62,618 nt of DNA from an uncultured Bacilli bacterium (GTDB lineage: Bacteria; Bacillota_I; Bacilli_A; RF39; UBA660): the NCBI GenBank assembly GCA_934130485.1, contig CAKOYE010000002.1:1-62618 (forward strand). The letters run 5' to 3'. The first letter of the stretch is position 1, and each line of letters opens with the position of its first letter. The position numbers and the translations under genes were made by a program. Below are positions 16,792-24,067 of this stretch, one piece after another. Below the pieces are notes generated by a model. It had not been told where the DNA came from and made no database searches. It was given only the letters and a program-made list of their open reading frames with translations.

Positions 16792-18733
16792 ATACTTTTA
16801 CCTCCAATGCCCAATTTTCTGTTTCTTTTAAAGTAAATTGTATTCTTTTTGGTTCATTTTTATTTACCTTACCAACTTCTATTATATTTCCATTGAATTT
16901 TACACCTGAGCCAGAGAATAGTCTTCTTTCTCCACACGCTTCTATTATTTCTGGTTTATAATTTACTAATTCTCCTGCTATTTCTACTGTTATCTTAGCA
17001 TTTTGTAAATCTATTGGAGAAACAAACATAAACTCATATTTCCCATTTGTATACATACATCTACTCTTAGTTGTAAGGACATTTTTTCCTGAAGGAACAT
17101 TTATAGTTCCCTTATCATTATTTGCAGATCCAGGAGTACCTTTTCCACCATCACTTTCATTTGGATCTCCTTGGCCATAATTTCCCTCTTCTTCTCCATA
17201 AGCATACGCTTGTCCTCCAGCAGAATCATCATCTTGATTTTCATCTTCAATATTTATATTATCATTTTTTACAATTGGTTTTTCTTTTACTTCTATTTCT
17301 TCCAATATATCATCTACGATATTTTCAGTTGATTCATTATTTGATCCGTCATCAAATTCATCTGGCAGAAACTCTCCTACTCCCTCTGCATCCATTGATT
17401 CAGGTATAGAGCTTTCAACGTATTTTCTAATAGTAGCTCTAACAAAATCAAATAATTTATTATATTCTTTTCTCGCTGTCTTTTCATCATCCATCTTCGA
17501 AGGATACCATTCATCATGTTTTGGATTCTCCATTTGCCTAAAGTATGCATTTACTTCCTTACCTACTAATTTCAATACGCCGCAATAAAATGAAATCTGT
17601 GGAAGTTTATCTTTATCAAATATTTTCATTCCTGTCCCTTTAATAATACCAACTCTATTTTTAAAATTTGGATCAAAGGCTATATCAAAAGATACATCAT
17701 CAGGATCGAACATAGAAAATGTTTCGTGCTTTGTTTCATACTTATCACTAACTAATATATCAAAGTAGTCAATTGTATATTGATTAAACATATCAGAATT
17801 ATTACTATAAATATAACCAAATCTTTCAGAAATAGTTTTATTATTTAATTCCAAATCATTTATTTTAACAATAAGTTTTTTATCTAAAATTGAAACAAAA
17901 TAATTATCAATAATAGAAGCAGCTACATCAATAACCCATCCCTCATTGTCATCATCAGGTATTTCATTACTTTTATTTCTATCATCAAAACCTAAAATAT
18001 ATATATCTGTTCCAGATTCTTTTCTATCATCAAAAGATGGATCTATGAATAATTGTTCATTCATACTATCCAATCTAATTCCAAATTCTGTATTTTTTAT
18101 TACACCATAATATCCTGTCCCTTGGGTAATATTACCATCATCAAGCTCACAAGATGATAATTTTGAAACTCCCTGTGATGCAACAAGCCCTTTTTCATCT
18201 AAGGTACTATAAAATACTGTATGTAATTTGGAGCAGGCAAAAGCAGCATTTTTACCTATACCAAAAGAACCTCCTGATGTTGTTGGATTATCAGAAAAAC
18301 CCTCACTTTTAACTAATCTATCCCACTTTGAATCTATTTCTCTATCACTACCTGTTAATCCACTTGTATTAAAATCGCTAACGCGAAGACATAATAATTC
18401 ATCACTTTCTAAAAGTTTTTTTGCTTCTGAATAAAAATTAATTGGTGTCTTATCATTTTTATAATATTTCTTAGCATATTCAATTTCCTTATCAAGGATA
18501 TCCGAAAAAATTTTTTTACCCATAATTTCTTCTTTTTTTAAACGGAAACTTCTAAAAACAACGGTAACCGGATCATTATTTGTATCTTTCTTTGCATCTA
18601 ACGAATTTTGACATATTTCTCTAGCTAAAGACAATAACGTATCATCATTAAAGAATTGTATTCCTGATTCATTAAATCCTGTTTTCTTTCCACCACCTGT
18701 AGTAGGAAAAGACCAATTTACTTCATTATTCAT
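16781..18733 (-). CDS. GHKL (Hsp90/MORC/MutL-type) ATPase of a defence-like operon
   Basis: 650 residues. Bergerat-fold ATP site: Glu39 and Asn43 in LAREICQNSLDAK (N box), LRVSDFNTSGLTG (G1-like), GGSFGIGKNAAFA (G2 lid). No histidine-kinase H box is present, so it is closer to MORC/MutL/Hsp90-type ATPases than to sensor kinases. The middle (about 230-450) would be transducer-like; residues about 465-545 are an acidic Gly-rich linker; the C-terminal 100 residues are beta-rich. MORC-like GHKL ATPases beside methylases and nucleases have been described in bacterial restriction systems. ATG follows GGGGGTAG, 4 nt after the 74-residue gene. Confidence 0.85.
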   Translation of the reverse strand: MNNEVNWSFPTTGGGKKTGFNESGIQFFNDDTLLSLAREICQNSLDAKKDTNNDPVTVVFRSFRLKKEEIMGKKIFSDILDKEIEYAKKYYKNDKTPINFYSEAKKLLESDELLCLRVSDFNTSGLTGSDREIDSKWDRLVKSEGFSDNPTTSGGSFGIGKNAAFACSKLHTVFYSTLDEKGLVASQGVSKLSSCELDDGNITQGTGYYGVIKNTEFGIRLDSMNEQLFIDPSFDDRKESGTDIYILGFDDRNKSNEIPDDDNEGWVIDVAASIIDNYFVSILDKKLIVKINDLELNNKTISERFGYIYSNNSDMFNQYTIDYFDILVSDKYETKHETFSMFDPDDVSFDIAFDPNFKNRVGIIKGTGMKIFDKDKLPQISFYCGVLKLVGKEVNAYFRQMENPKHDEWYPSKMDDEKTARKEYNKLFDFVRATIRKYVESSIPESMDAEGVGEFLPDEFDDGSNNESTENIVDDILEEIEVKEKPIVKNDNINIEDENQDDDSAGGQAYAYGEEEGNYGQGDPNESDGGKGTPGSANNDKGTINVPSGKNVLTTKSRCMYTNGKYEFMFVSPIDLQNAKITVEIAGELVNYKPEIIEACGERRLFSGSGVKFNGNIIEVGKVNKNEPKRIQFTLKETENWALEVKVYEN

Positions 18734-18737
18734 GGAA

Positions 18738-18962
18738 CTACCCCCTAAGTGAAAATTCTTTCTTTCTAGATTTAGCTTCAGAAAATTTCATTTTTGTATT
18801 TCTTAGTTCTTGTTCAATAGCGGAAAATATTTTTTTTACTTCCTCATCCGTATAATCATAATTTGATTTATTAGAACAATTTCCAAGCAATTTAAGTGTA
18901 CTTATTATCTTGTTAGTTCTATTCTCAGCTATCTTTATAAACCTTTCTCTTTTTTGATTCAT
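18738..18962 (-). CDS. Small helical protein opening the GHKL operon
   Basis: 74 residues from ATG at 18962 (MNQKRERFIKIAENRTNKI), fixed by GAGGTGATTTCT. Mostly helical and basic. It reads as one short domain: RxxRFxxIAExRTNKIISxLKLLGNCSNKxNYxYTDEEVxKIF. I recall very similar small proteins in restriction/defence loci but cannot name the family. Followed after 4 nt by the GHKL ATPase. Possible assembly or regulatory factor. Confidence 0.7.
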   Translation of the reverse strand: MNQKRERFIKIAENRTNKIISTLKLLGNCSNKSNYDYTDEEVKKIFSAIEQELRNTKMKFSEAKSRKKEFSLRG

Positions 18963-18980
18963 AGAAATCACCTCGCATAT

Positions 18981-19017
18981 AAAATAACACATTTTTGAAA
19001 TATTTGCAATATATTTC
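18981..19017 (-). promoter_or_regulatory. Promoter and palindromic operator of the GHKL operon
   Basis: On the minus strand TTGCAA (19009-19004), 17-bp spacer, TATTTT (18986-18981). An inverted repeat GAAATAT-N7-ATATTTC (18997-19017) covers the -35 box, as expected of a repressor site. This gives the GHKL genes their own promoter, apart from the methylase-nuclease unit. Confidence 0.5.
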
Positions 19018-19082
19018 TCAAATATTGTTAATTATCTGTAATATATATTTAATACATTTTTCACATATTGTGTAAAAAGCAA

Positions 19083-19105
19083 ATAAAAAGAGCATTAAAT
19101 TGCTC
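19083..19105 (-). terminator. Terminator of the methylase-nuclease unit
   Basis: On the minus strand GAGC, 8-nt loop, GCTC, TTTTTATTT; the stop codon at 19095 is in the loop. Confidence 0.7.
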
Positions 19106-20255
19106 CATTGTCGTCTGTTGTTTTAATTGATACTTTATATGATGTTGGTGTGATATCAAAAGTATCATATAAGCTTGCATCAACAACATAACCTTTTGTT
19201 TTTTTACCATTTTTATATATTCTGTATAGTTTATAATTATCAGGATGATTTTTTGCAAATTCCAATTCATTGCTAGACATTTCAAAGTCAGATGTTAAAG
19301 ATGAACTTGTGCTCTTTACTTCTATATATATTTCTTTTACACTACCATTTTCTATTTCAAATGATTGAATATCATATCCAAAGCCATCACCAGAATCTCT
19401 TGATATCCATTTTATTTTTTCGGCCAGATCTGATCTACCCAATTCAATAAGTTTGTTTTTCTCATATTCATATACTAAAGCCTCTCCAACATAACCATTA
19501 TCTAATTTCTTTTTATAATCATTAACATATGATTCAAAATCACTTTTTCTGATATACACCTTATCAGAATTATTCTTTCTCTTGGTTTTTGTAGGTATAT
19601 CGAAAGACATTTCTAATGAAACTTCCTCATCATCTATAGCTGGTTTTTCTGTTTCCTCTGTTAATATTTTAGATACTTTTTCTTCTTCTATATCTATTTC
19701 ATTTTTATTATTAGTTTCTTCAATTGTATCTTCTATAGGTTCATCATTATTTTTTAGATATAGTCTAGTAACTCCATCTGTAACAACAAAATTTATTTCG
19801 TCTTTATAACTGTCTTTATGTGAAACAAAATTTCTAATAATTTGTTCAATTTTCATTTCGCCTGGTCTTGTTTTACTTTCTAATTGATCTGCTTCCGTAA
19901 GTTTTCCATCTAAAATATTTAATAAGGATTTTTGAATTGTTGTAATATCAATACCTGGAAATTCTTTGATTAACTGAAAAACATACTCTTTTATCTCGCG
20001 TTCACCCGTAATCTTATTTCTCCAAAGGCCTGAATTAAATGATTGTGTTTCAAATAAATCTTCTTTGCCAAGATAGTTTTTATATTCCGAACAATGTTCT
20101 TGTAATCGAGCTCTAACTTGGGCTTCTAAAGCTTCATCTTGATCACAATTTCTGATTCTTGATACTTCTTCATATATCTCTGATAATTGTGCATATTTAG
20201 ATCCTTTTTTTGATGTAAGAATATTATTAATTGCAATAACTATATCATTTTTCAT
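19095..20255 (-). CDS. DUF3883-type PD-(D/E)XK nuclease, candidate restriction endonuclease
   Basis: 386 residues. The N-terminal 150 residues look like winged-helix DNA-binding segments (YAQLSEIYEEVSRI...QVRARLQEHC; EIKEYVFQLIKEFPG). A Glu/Lys linker (about 170-235) leads to a C-terminal DUF3883-like domain with NGYVGEALVYEYEKNKL, GDGFGYDIQSFE (motif Asp) and IYIEVKSTSSS (E-V-K), the PD-(D/E)XK core, ending in a KNGKKTKGYVVD strand. Such domains are common in restriction endonucleases. It starts 8 nt after the methylase stop with GGAGGTACT, so the two form a modification-cleavage pair. Confidence 0.75.
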   Translation of the reverse strand: MKNDIVIAINNILTSKKGSKYAQLSEIYEEVSRIRNCDQDEALEAQVRARLQEHCSEYKNYLGKEDLFETQSFNSGLWRNKITGEREIKEYVFQLIKEFPGIDITTIQKSLLNILDGKLTEADQLESKTRPGEMKIEQIIRNFVSHKDSYKDEINFVVTDGVTRLYLKNNDEPIEDTIEETNNKNEIDIEEEKVSKILTEETEKPAIDDEEVSLEMSFDIPTKTKRKNNSDKVYIRKSDFESYVNDYKKKLDNGYVGEALVYEYEKNKLIELGRSDLAEKIKWISRDSGDGFGYDIQSFEIENGSVKEIYIEVKSTSSSLTSDFEMSSNELEFAKNHPDNYKLYRIYKNGKKTKGYVVDASLYDTFDITPTSYKVSIKTTDDNGAI

Positions 20256-20263
20256 AGTACCTC

Positions 20264-21382
20264 CTAAATATCATAATTTGTAATCAATAAGTGTTCTACT
20301 TTTTTATCATTTCTGTTCATAAAACTTACTAAATATTTCTTATCAAATGATCTAATGTTAAATCCACAATTTTTATACAACGAATAAATAAAATCCGTAT
20401 TTTTAATTACAAGCATAAATTTTGCTTTAGTATTTTTTAGATAATTTGCCAACCTTATTTGATCATCTTTATCAAAATCATTTTTTGCATAAGTAGAAAA
20501 TTCTGTATCATATGGAGGATCTAAAAACATAAAATCATTTTCTGTCAATTCAACTTTATCACAAAATTTTTCAAAATCATAACAATATATTTTTGTATTA
20601 CCCATGTAACTCTTTAAACTTTCAGATGATAAATATTCTATTTTTTTATTAAAGTCTTTTCTGTTATAGCTAATTCCGCCATATGGAACATTGAATTCTC
20701 CATTTGCATTATATCTAAACATTGCAGCATAGCAGTAATCTCTTATAAAATAAAAGACTGCGCAATAAAATTCATCACTTAATTTTAATTTTTTTCGGTT
20801 GTTATATAAATATCTAAAATACATATAATATGCGCTCTTAAATGCAGTTTCAATGTTAGCCATGATATCAGTATCAGACATCTTACCTTTTTGAGTTTCT
20901 ATTTTAAGCATTCTAGATATCTTTGACTTAAGGTTTTTATTAAATTCTATATTCAAATTATATAAATTAATATCAACTTCATCTCTTAATAGTTTATCAA
21001 ATTCTTTCGAGTGAGATTTCATAAAAACGTTTATCAGTTCATTTAGAGAGTCATTATCATTCTTGTACTTAGAATAAAGATTCAATAATTCATTATAATT
21101 TTTTTCGACTATTTCTTGAAGAAAAATCCAATTCTTATTAATTTCGTTTAACGATTTAAAAAATTCTGGACTACCTTTTTTTATTAATTTATATAAAAGA
21201 ATTAATTCATCAGATTTATCATTAATAACAGAATTAGAGCAATCAACATTTAAATAAACAGCTCCACCACCCACAAATGGTTCCACATATCTGCTAAATT
21301 CTTTAGGTAAATTTTCTTTTATAATTGGCCATTCTTTTTCTTTACCACCAGCCCATTTTATAAATGGTTTTCTATTTATCAT
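20264..21382 (-). CDS. D12-class DNA N6-adenine methyltransferase
   Basis: 372 residues, Dam/D12 class. SAM motif I FIKWAGGKEKEW at the N-terminus, VEPFVGGGAVYLNVDCSNSVIND in two parts (VEPFVGGGAV, NSVINDKSDEL), and catalytic motif IV FMFLDPPYDTEF near residue 285. The insert between these (about 95-215) would be the target-recognition region and is longer than in Dam. It methylates adenine in a specific site that cannot be read from sequence. ATG follows AACAGGAGGG. First gene of the methylase-DUF3883 unit. Confidence 0.9.
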   Translation of the reverse strand: MINRKPFIKWAGGKEKEWPIIKENLPKEFSRYVEPFVGGGAVYLNVDCSNSVINDKSDELILLYKLIKKGSPEFFKSLNEINKNWIFLQEIVEKNYNELLNLYSKYKNDNDSLNELINVFMKSHSKEFDKLLRDEVDINLYNLNIEFNKNLKSKISRMLKIETQKGKMSDTDIMANIETAFKSAYYMYFRYLYNNRKKLKLSDEFYCAVFYFIRDYCYAAMFRYNANGEFNVPYGGISYNRKDFNKKIEYLSSESLKSYMGNTKIYCYDFEKFCDKVELTENDFMFLDPPYDTEFSTYAKNDFDKDDQIRLANYLKNTKAKFMLVIKNTDFIYSLYKNCGFNIRSFDKKYLVSFMNRNDKKVEHLLITNYDI

Positions 21383-21506
21383 ATTTTGCCCTCCTGTTAA
21401 TAATCTTCTACTAATAATTATACCATTAAACTAACATTTTTCCTACAAAAGTAAACATAATTTGTTTATTTTTAATAACTACTTGTAATATTTTTGATAA
21501 AGAGTT

Positions 21507-21523
21507 ATTAATACAACAGTTTG
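21507..21523 (+). promoter_or_regulatory. Shared leader motif, copy 2
   Basis: ATTAATACAACAGTTTG, 9 nt before the ATG of the 107-residue gene and overlapping its Shine-Dalgarno region. Partner of 14863-14879. Confidence 0.45.
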
Positions 21524-21532
21524 GAGGTAAAT

Positions 21533-21856
21533 ATGTTTAGGAAAACTGTTAACGGTGATATTACTGATGAAGATTTTAAAAAAATTCTTATTCCGTTTAA
21601 TGATAATTATGATGAATTTTTAGAAGATTATATTATGCCTGAAGTAATAGCTTTTTATATTGCAAATTCATTCTATCGTGATGCAATGTGGAAAGGTAGC
21701 TTTAAGCAACATTATAATTCTGCTGCTGATATAATTAACTACTTTGATGAAGATTATGAAAAAGTTAAAGTCGATGTTATCAATTTATTAAAAATAAAAT
21801 ATGCATTAGAAATAATTAGCGAAGATCCACTCATTCTTAAAACAACGAAATATTAG
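21533..21856 (+). CDS. Hypothetical 107-residue acidic protein
   Basis: Starts at ATG 21533 behind TTGGAGGTAA. Acidic, helical (FNDNYDEFLEDYIMPEVIAFYIANSFYRDAMW...YFDEDYEKVKVDVINLLKIKYAL), no membrane helix or known motif. Divergent from the methylase gene and sharing its intergenic region. Its leader motif resembles that of the OB-fold gene at the other end of the cluster, so the two may be coregulated. Small size and acidity would suit an anti-restriction or regulatory protein, but that is a guess. Confidence 0.65.
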   Translation: MFRKTVNGDITDEDFKKILIPFNDNYDEFLEDYIMPEVIAFYIANSFYRDAMWKGSFKQHYNSAADIINYFDEDYEKVKVDVINLLKIKYALEIISEDPLILKTTKY

Positions 21857-21874
21857 CAATTGCTAATCTTTTTT
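21852..21874 (+). terminator. Terminator of the 107-residue gene
   Basis: ATTAGC, AATT loop, GCTAAT then CTTTTTT; the stop codon lies in the 5' arm. Confidence 0.75.
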
Positions 21875-22157
21875 ATTGTAGTAGTAATAGTACAATAAAA
21901 TATATTCTTTATTCTTTTCTTATTCTTATCCATATCCTTATCCTTTATCCTTATCCTAGGAGGTCAATCATTTCGTTTGGTTTTGTTTTGATTTGAATTT
22001 GATTTAGAAATGATTTTGTCTTTGTTTAATATTGATTTTATTTTGATTATCTCTATTTTTTCCAAAAAACTCACGGAAAATTTATGATTGTGTGAATTTG
22101 GGTGGCTGGTCGGTCTTGAAATTAATCTTATAATTCTATCTTTCCATCCGGGGGTAT
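21875..22157. other. Non-coding stretch with short repeats
   Basis: Around 21915-21960 CTTATCC-type units recur (TTATCCATATCCTTATCC), then a GT-rich run (GTTTTGTTTTGATTTGA) and a G/C-richer patch (GGTGGCTGGTCGG) near 22100. No open frame with a ribosome binding site. It could hold a regulatory or transfer-origin-like site, but nothing is diagnostic. Confidence 0.45.
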
Positions 22158-22412
22158 CTATTTATGTAATGCTAAAATATCTTTTAAATAATTTAGATCT
22201 ATACTAAAATATTTTAATACTTCCACCATAGGTACTAATCCTCTATTTCTAAGTTTTGTGTTATCACTGTATAATGCTAATGATATTTCACTTCTAATTG
22301 CATATGCCTTATTTCTTCCTACACTACCTAGCATCATTATATCTTTTGCAGTAGCCCATTGACTTGATGCAATTTCTAATATTTGTTCAGCATTTAATTT
22401 TTCACTATTCAT
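22158..22412 (-). CDS. Small HTH protein, probable excisionase or regulator
   Basis: 84 residues from ATG 22412, with AAAGGGATG upstream. ATAKDIMMLGSVGRNKAYAIRSEI reads in two parts as a MerR/Xis-like helix-turn-helix (ATAKDIMMLG, RNKAYAIRSEI), followed by LVPMVEVLKYFSIDL, the usual end of small excisionase-like proteins in which a wing positions Pro-Met. Divergent from the integrase, with a repeat-rich control region between. Expected role: DNA bending and binding at attachment sites to direct excision, or control of the integrase promoter. Confidence 0.65.
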   Translation of the reverse strand: MNSEKLNAEQILEIASSQWATAKDIMMLGSVGRNKAYAIRSEISLALYSDNTKLRNRGLVPMVEVLKYFSIDLNYLKDILALHK

Positions 22413-22548
22413 TTTCTCATCCCTTTCTATTATTAATTTGAAGTGTGCTAAACTTTTAAAAAATAATTGTAATAAATATATACTGTAATTTTTTAAATAA
22501 TAAAAGTATATTTTATATATAACTATAGTCACTATAGCATACTTTTAA

Positions 22549-22632
22549 CTGTCATTTACTATCATCTTACTAGCAATTACTATCACTTAACTATCATTTA
22601 CTATCATTCTACTATCAATTACTATCAACTTG
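22549..22632 (+). repeat. Four 21-bp tandem repeats, eight phased CTATCA sites
   Basis: CTATCA or one-base variants begin at 22549, 22559, 22570, 22580, 22591, 22601, 22612 and 22622: intervals alternate 10 and 11 bp, averaging one DNA helical turn. The full unit is CTATCAWTTACTATCA plus 5 variable bases. All sites would face the same side of the helix, as for cooperative binding by a multimeric protein. Confidence 0.8.
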
Positions 22633-22698
22633 CTCTTATTTGGTTGATTTTAGTTTTTTTTGTGATATATTGATTACAGTCAGATAGATACAAACTAT

Positions 22699-22727
22699 TT
22701 GATTAAGTTTCTAAAGTATGCTAACAT
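22699..22727 (+). promoter_or_regulatory. Possible integrase promoter
   Basis: TTGATT (22699-22704), 17-bp spacer, TAACAT (22722-22727). The inner inverted-repeat arm overlaps the spacer and -10. Confidence 0.4.
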
Positions 22728-22756
22728 TACAACACACTTGTAAAAGCATATAAAAA

Positions 22757-22780
22757 GATCTACTGTTGGCGCAGCAGATC
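22757..22780 (+). other. Hairpin in the integrase leader
   Basis: GATCTACTG, TTGGCG loop, CAGCAGATC: a 9-bp stem with one A-C mismatch and no T run, so not a normal terminator. It could regulate integrase translation or form a cruciform. Confidence 0.45.
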
Positions 22781-22894
22781 AAATAGAAACACAAATTAAA
22801 AGTTTAGCACAACTTTAACATTTTAATAATGTAATTGGGTTTCCATTTACATTATATCACTATGCTTTTATTCATACAAGGAGATGATGATATA

Positions 22895-24007
22895 ATGGGA
22901 GTTTATAAAGCAAAATCTGAAAAAACTAAAGATGGCCGTGTCTGGTTTTTTAGAGTCAGATATCAAGATATAGATGGTAGAAATGCACAGTATAAGTCTG
23001 GAAAATTTGCTACTAAAAAAGAAGCAGAAGATGCAGAACTTGAATTTAGGTTAAAAATACATAGACATGAGAATATGGATAAAATAACCTTAGATGAAAT
23101 GATTGATATATTCATCGAGAATAGAACTTCTACTATTGAGGTTAAGCCTACTACTCTATATAATTATGGTAATAAAAGAATCCATTTAAAAAGTTTATTA
23201 AATATCAAACTAAAAGATTTTAATATTAATCACTATGATAATTGGAAAAAGCAAATGAATGAAACTAATATTTCAACAAGATATAAAAATGACATATTAA
23301 AATTTCTAAAATCAGTATTAAACTTTGCTATGACTTGGTATGATTTTAATATTAATAAAGTTTATAATAAAATGACTAAGTTTAGTAATGCTTCTGATAT
23401 ACCAAAAGAAATGATGTATTTTACATATGATCAATGGAAACAATTTATTTCTGTTGAAACTAATTTACAAAGTAAAGTTATGTTTGAAATATTATATTAT
23501 TGTGGTTTAAGAAAAGGTGAACTTAGAGGATTGACTTGGAAAAATATTGATCTTGTTAATAAAACCTTATCTGTTAAAAAGCAAATTACAGATCGTGGTG
23601 GTTCAGTTAAAGAGTTCCAATTTTCCACTTCAAAGACTAAAAGTAGTATAAGAAGCCTGCCTCTTAACAAAGTACTCTTAAACGACCTTAAAATGCTCAA
23701 AAATGAGGTATCTAAAGAGTATGGATTCAATGATGATTACTTTGTTATTGGTGATGCTTTCCCTGTTGCAAGTAATACTATTACATCAAGAAAAAATCGC
23801 AACTGTAAATTAGCTAATGTACCTCAAATTAGGATCCATGATTTCAGACACTCCTGTGCATCCCTACTTGTTAATAACGAGGCTAATATAACTGTTGTAG
23901 CTAAATATCTAGGTCACACTAAAATAGAAGAAACATTAAATACTTATACACATCTATTCAATTCTACATTAAATGAAGTTGTCGATTTAATTGATAAGTT
24001 AGAGTAA
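22895..24007 (+). CDS. int: Tyrosine recombinase (phage-type integrase)
   Basis: 370 residues from ATG 22895 (MGVYKAKSEK) behind CAAGGAGATG; an upstream ATG lacks a site. N-terminal arm-binding domain (GVYKAK...WFFRVRYQDIDGRNAQYKSG), SAM-like core-binding domain (about 65-150) and catalytic domain with Arg in CGLRKGELRGLTW, a Lys-bearing beta-hairpin, HDFRHSCASLL (His-x-x-Arg), LGHTKIEETLNTYTH (His and nucleophile Tyr). All catalytic residues are present, so it should be active. It would integrate and excise the 14264-25638 island, acting on the 16-bp core, with arm sites probably the GGTACCTAA pairs. Confidence 0.93.
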   Translation: MGVYKAKSEKTKDGRVWFFRVRYQDIDGRNAQYKSGKFATKKEAEDAELEFRLKIHRHENMDKITLDEMIDIFIENRTSTIEVKPTTLYNYGNKRIHLKSLLNIKLKDFNINHYDNWKKQMNETNISTRYKNDILKFLKSVLNFAMTWYDFNINKVYNKMTKFSNASDIPKEMMYFTYDQWKQFISVETNLQSKVMFEILYYCGLRKGELRGLTWKNIDLVNKTLSVKKQITDRGGSVKEFQFSTSKTKSSIRSLPLNKVLLNDLKMLKNEVSKEYGFNDDYFVIGDAFPVASNTITSRKNRNCKLANVPQIRIHDFRHSCASLLVNNEANITVVAKYLGHTKIEETLNTYTHLFNSTLNEVVDLIDKLE

Positions 24008-24013
24008 AATAAA

Positions 24014-24036
24014 AGCTAGGAAAATACCCCAGCTAT
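24014..24036 (+). terminator. Possible terminator after the integrase
   Basis: AGCTaGG, 6-nt loop, CCccAGCT followed by ATTTTG; imperfect. Confidence 0.4.
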
Positions 24037-24067
24037 TTTGCTTATTTAAAATATAAAAGATCACCAA

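Larger units (their letters stand above)
22444..22811. repeat. Nested inverted repeats framing the divergent control region
   Basis: Outer arms 22444-22459 and 22796-22811 are perfect 16-bp inverted copies (right arm TTAAAAGTTTAGCACA). Inner arms 22535-22545 and 22713-22723 are perfect 11-bp inverted copies (AAAGTATGCTA on the right). Both pairs share a centre near 22628, so the region between xis-like gene and integrase is symmetrical. Confidence 0.65.

Noticed and set aside
17122..17409. Plus-strand 95-codon frame rich in Leu and His
   Set aside because: Antisense to the acidic linker of the GHKL gene; its composition is what reversed Asp/Glu codons give, and it has no ribosome binding site.
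19061..19285. 74-codon minus-strand frame overlapping the DUF3883 gene
   Set aside because: Out of frame within a real gene, no start site, low-complexity translation.
22549..22632. CRISPR array
   Set aside because: Repeat units are 21 bp in direct tandem with no unique spacers of 30 bp; no cas genes.
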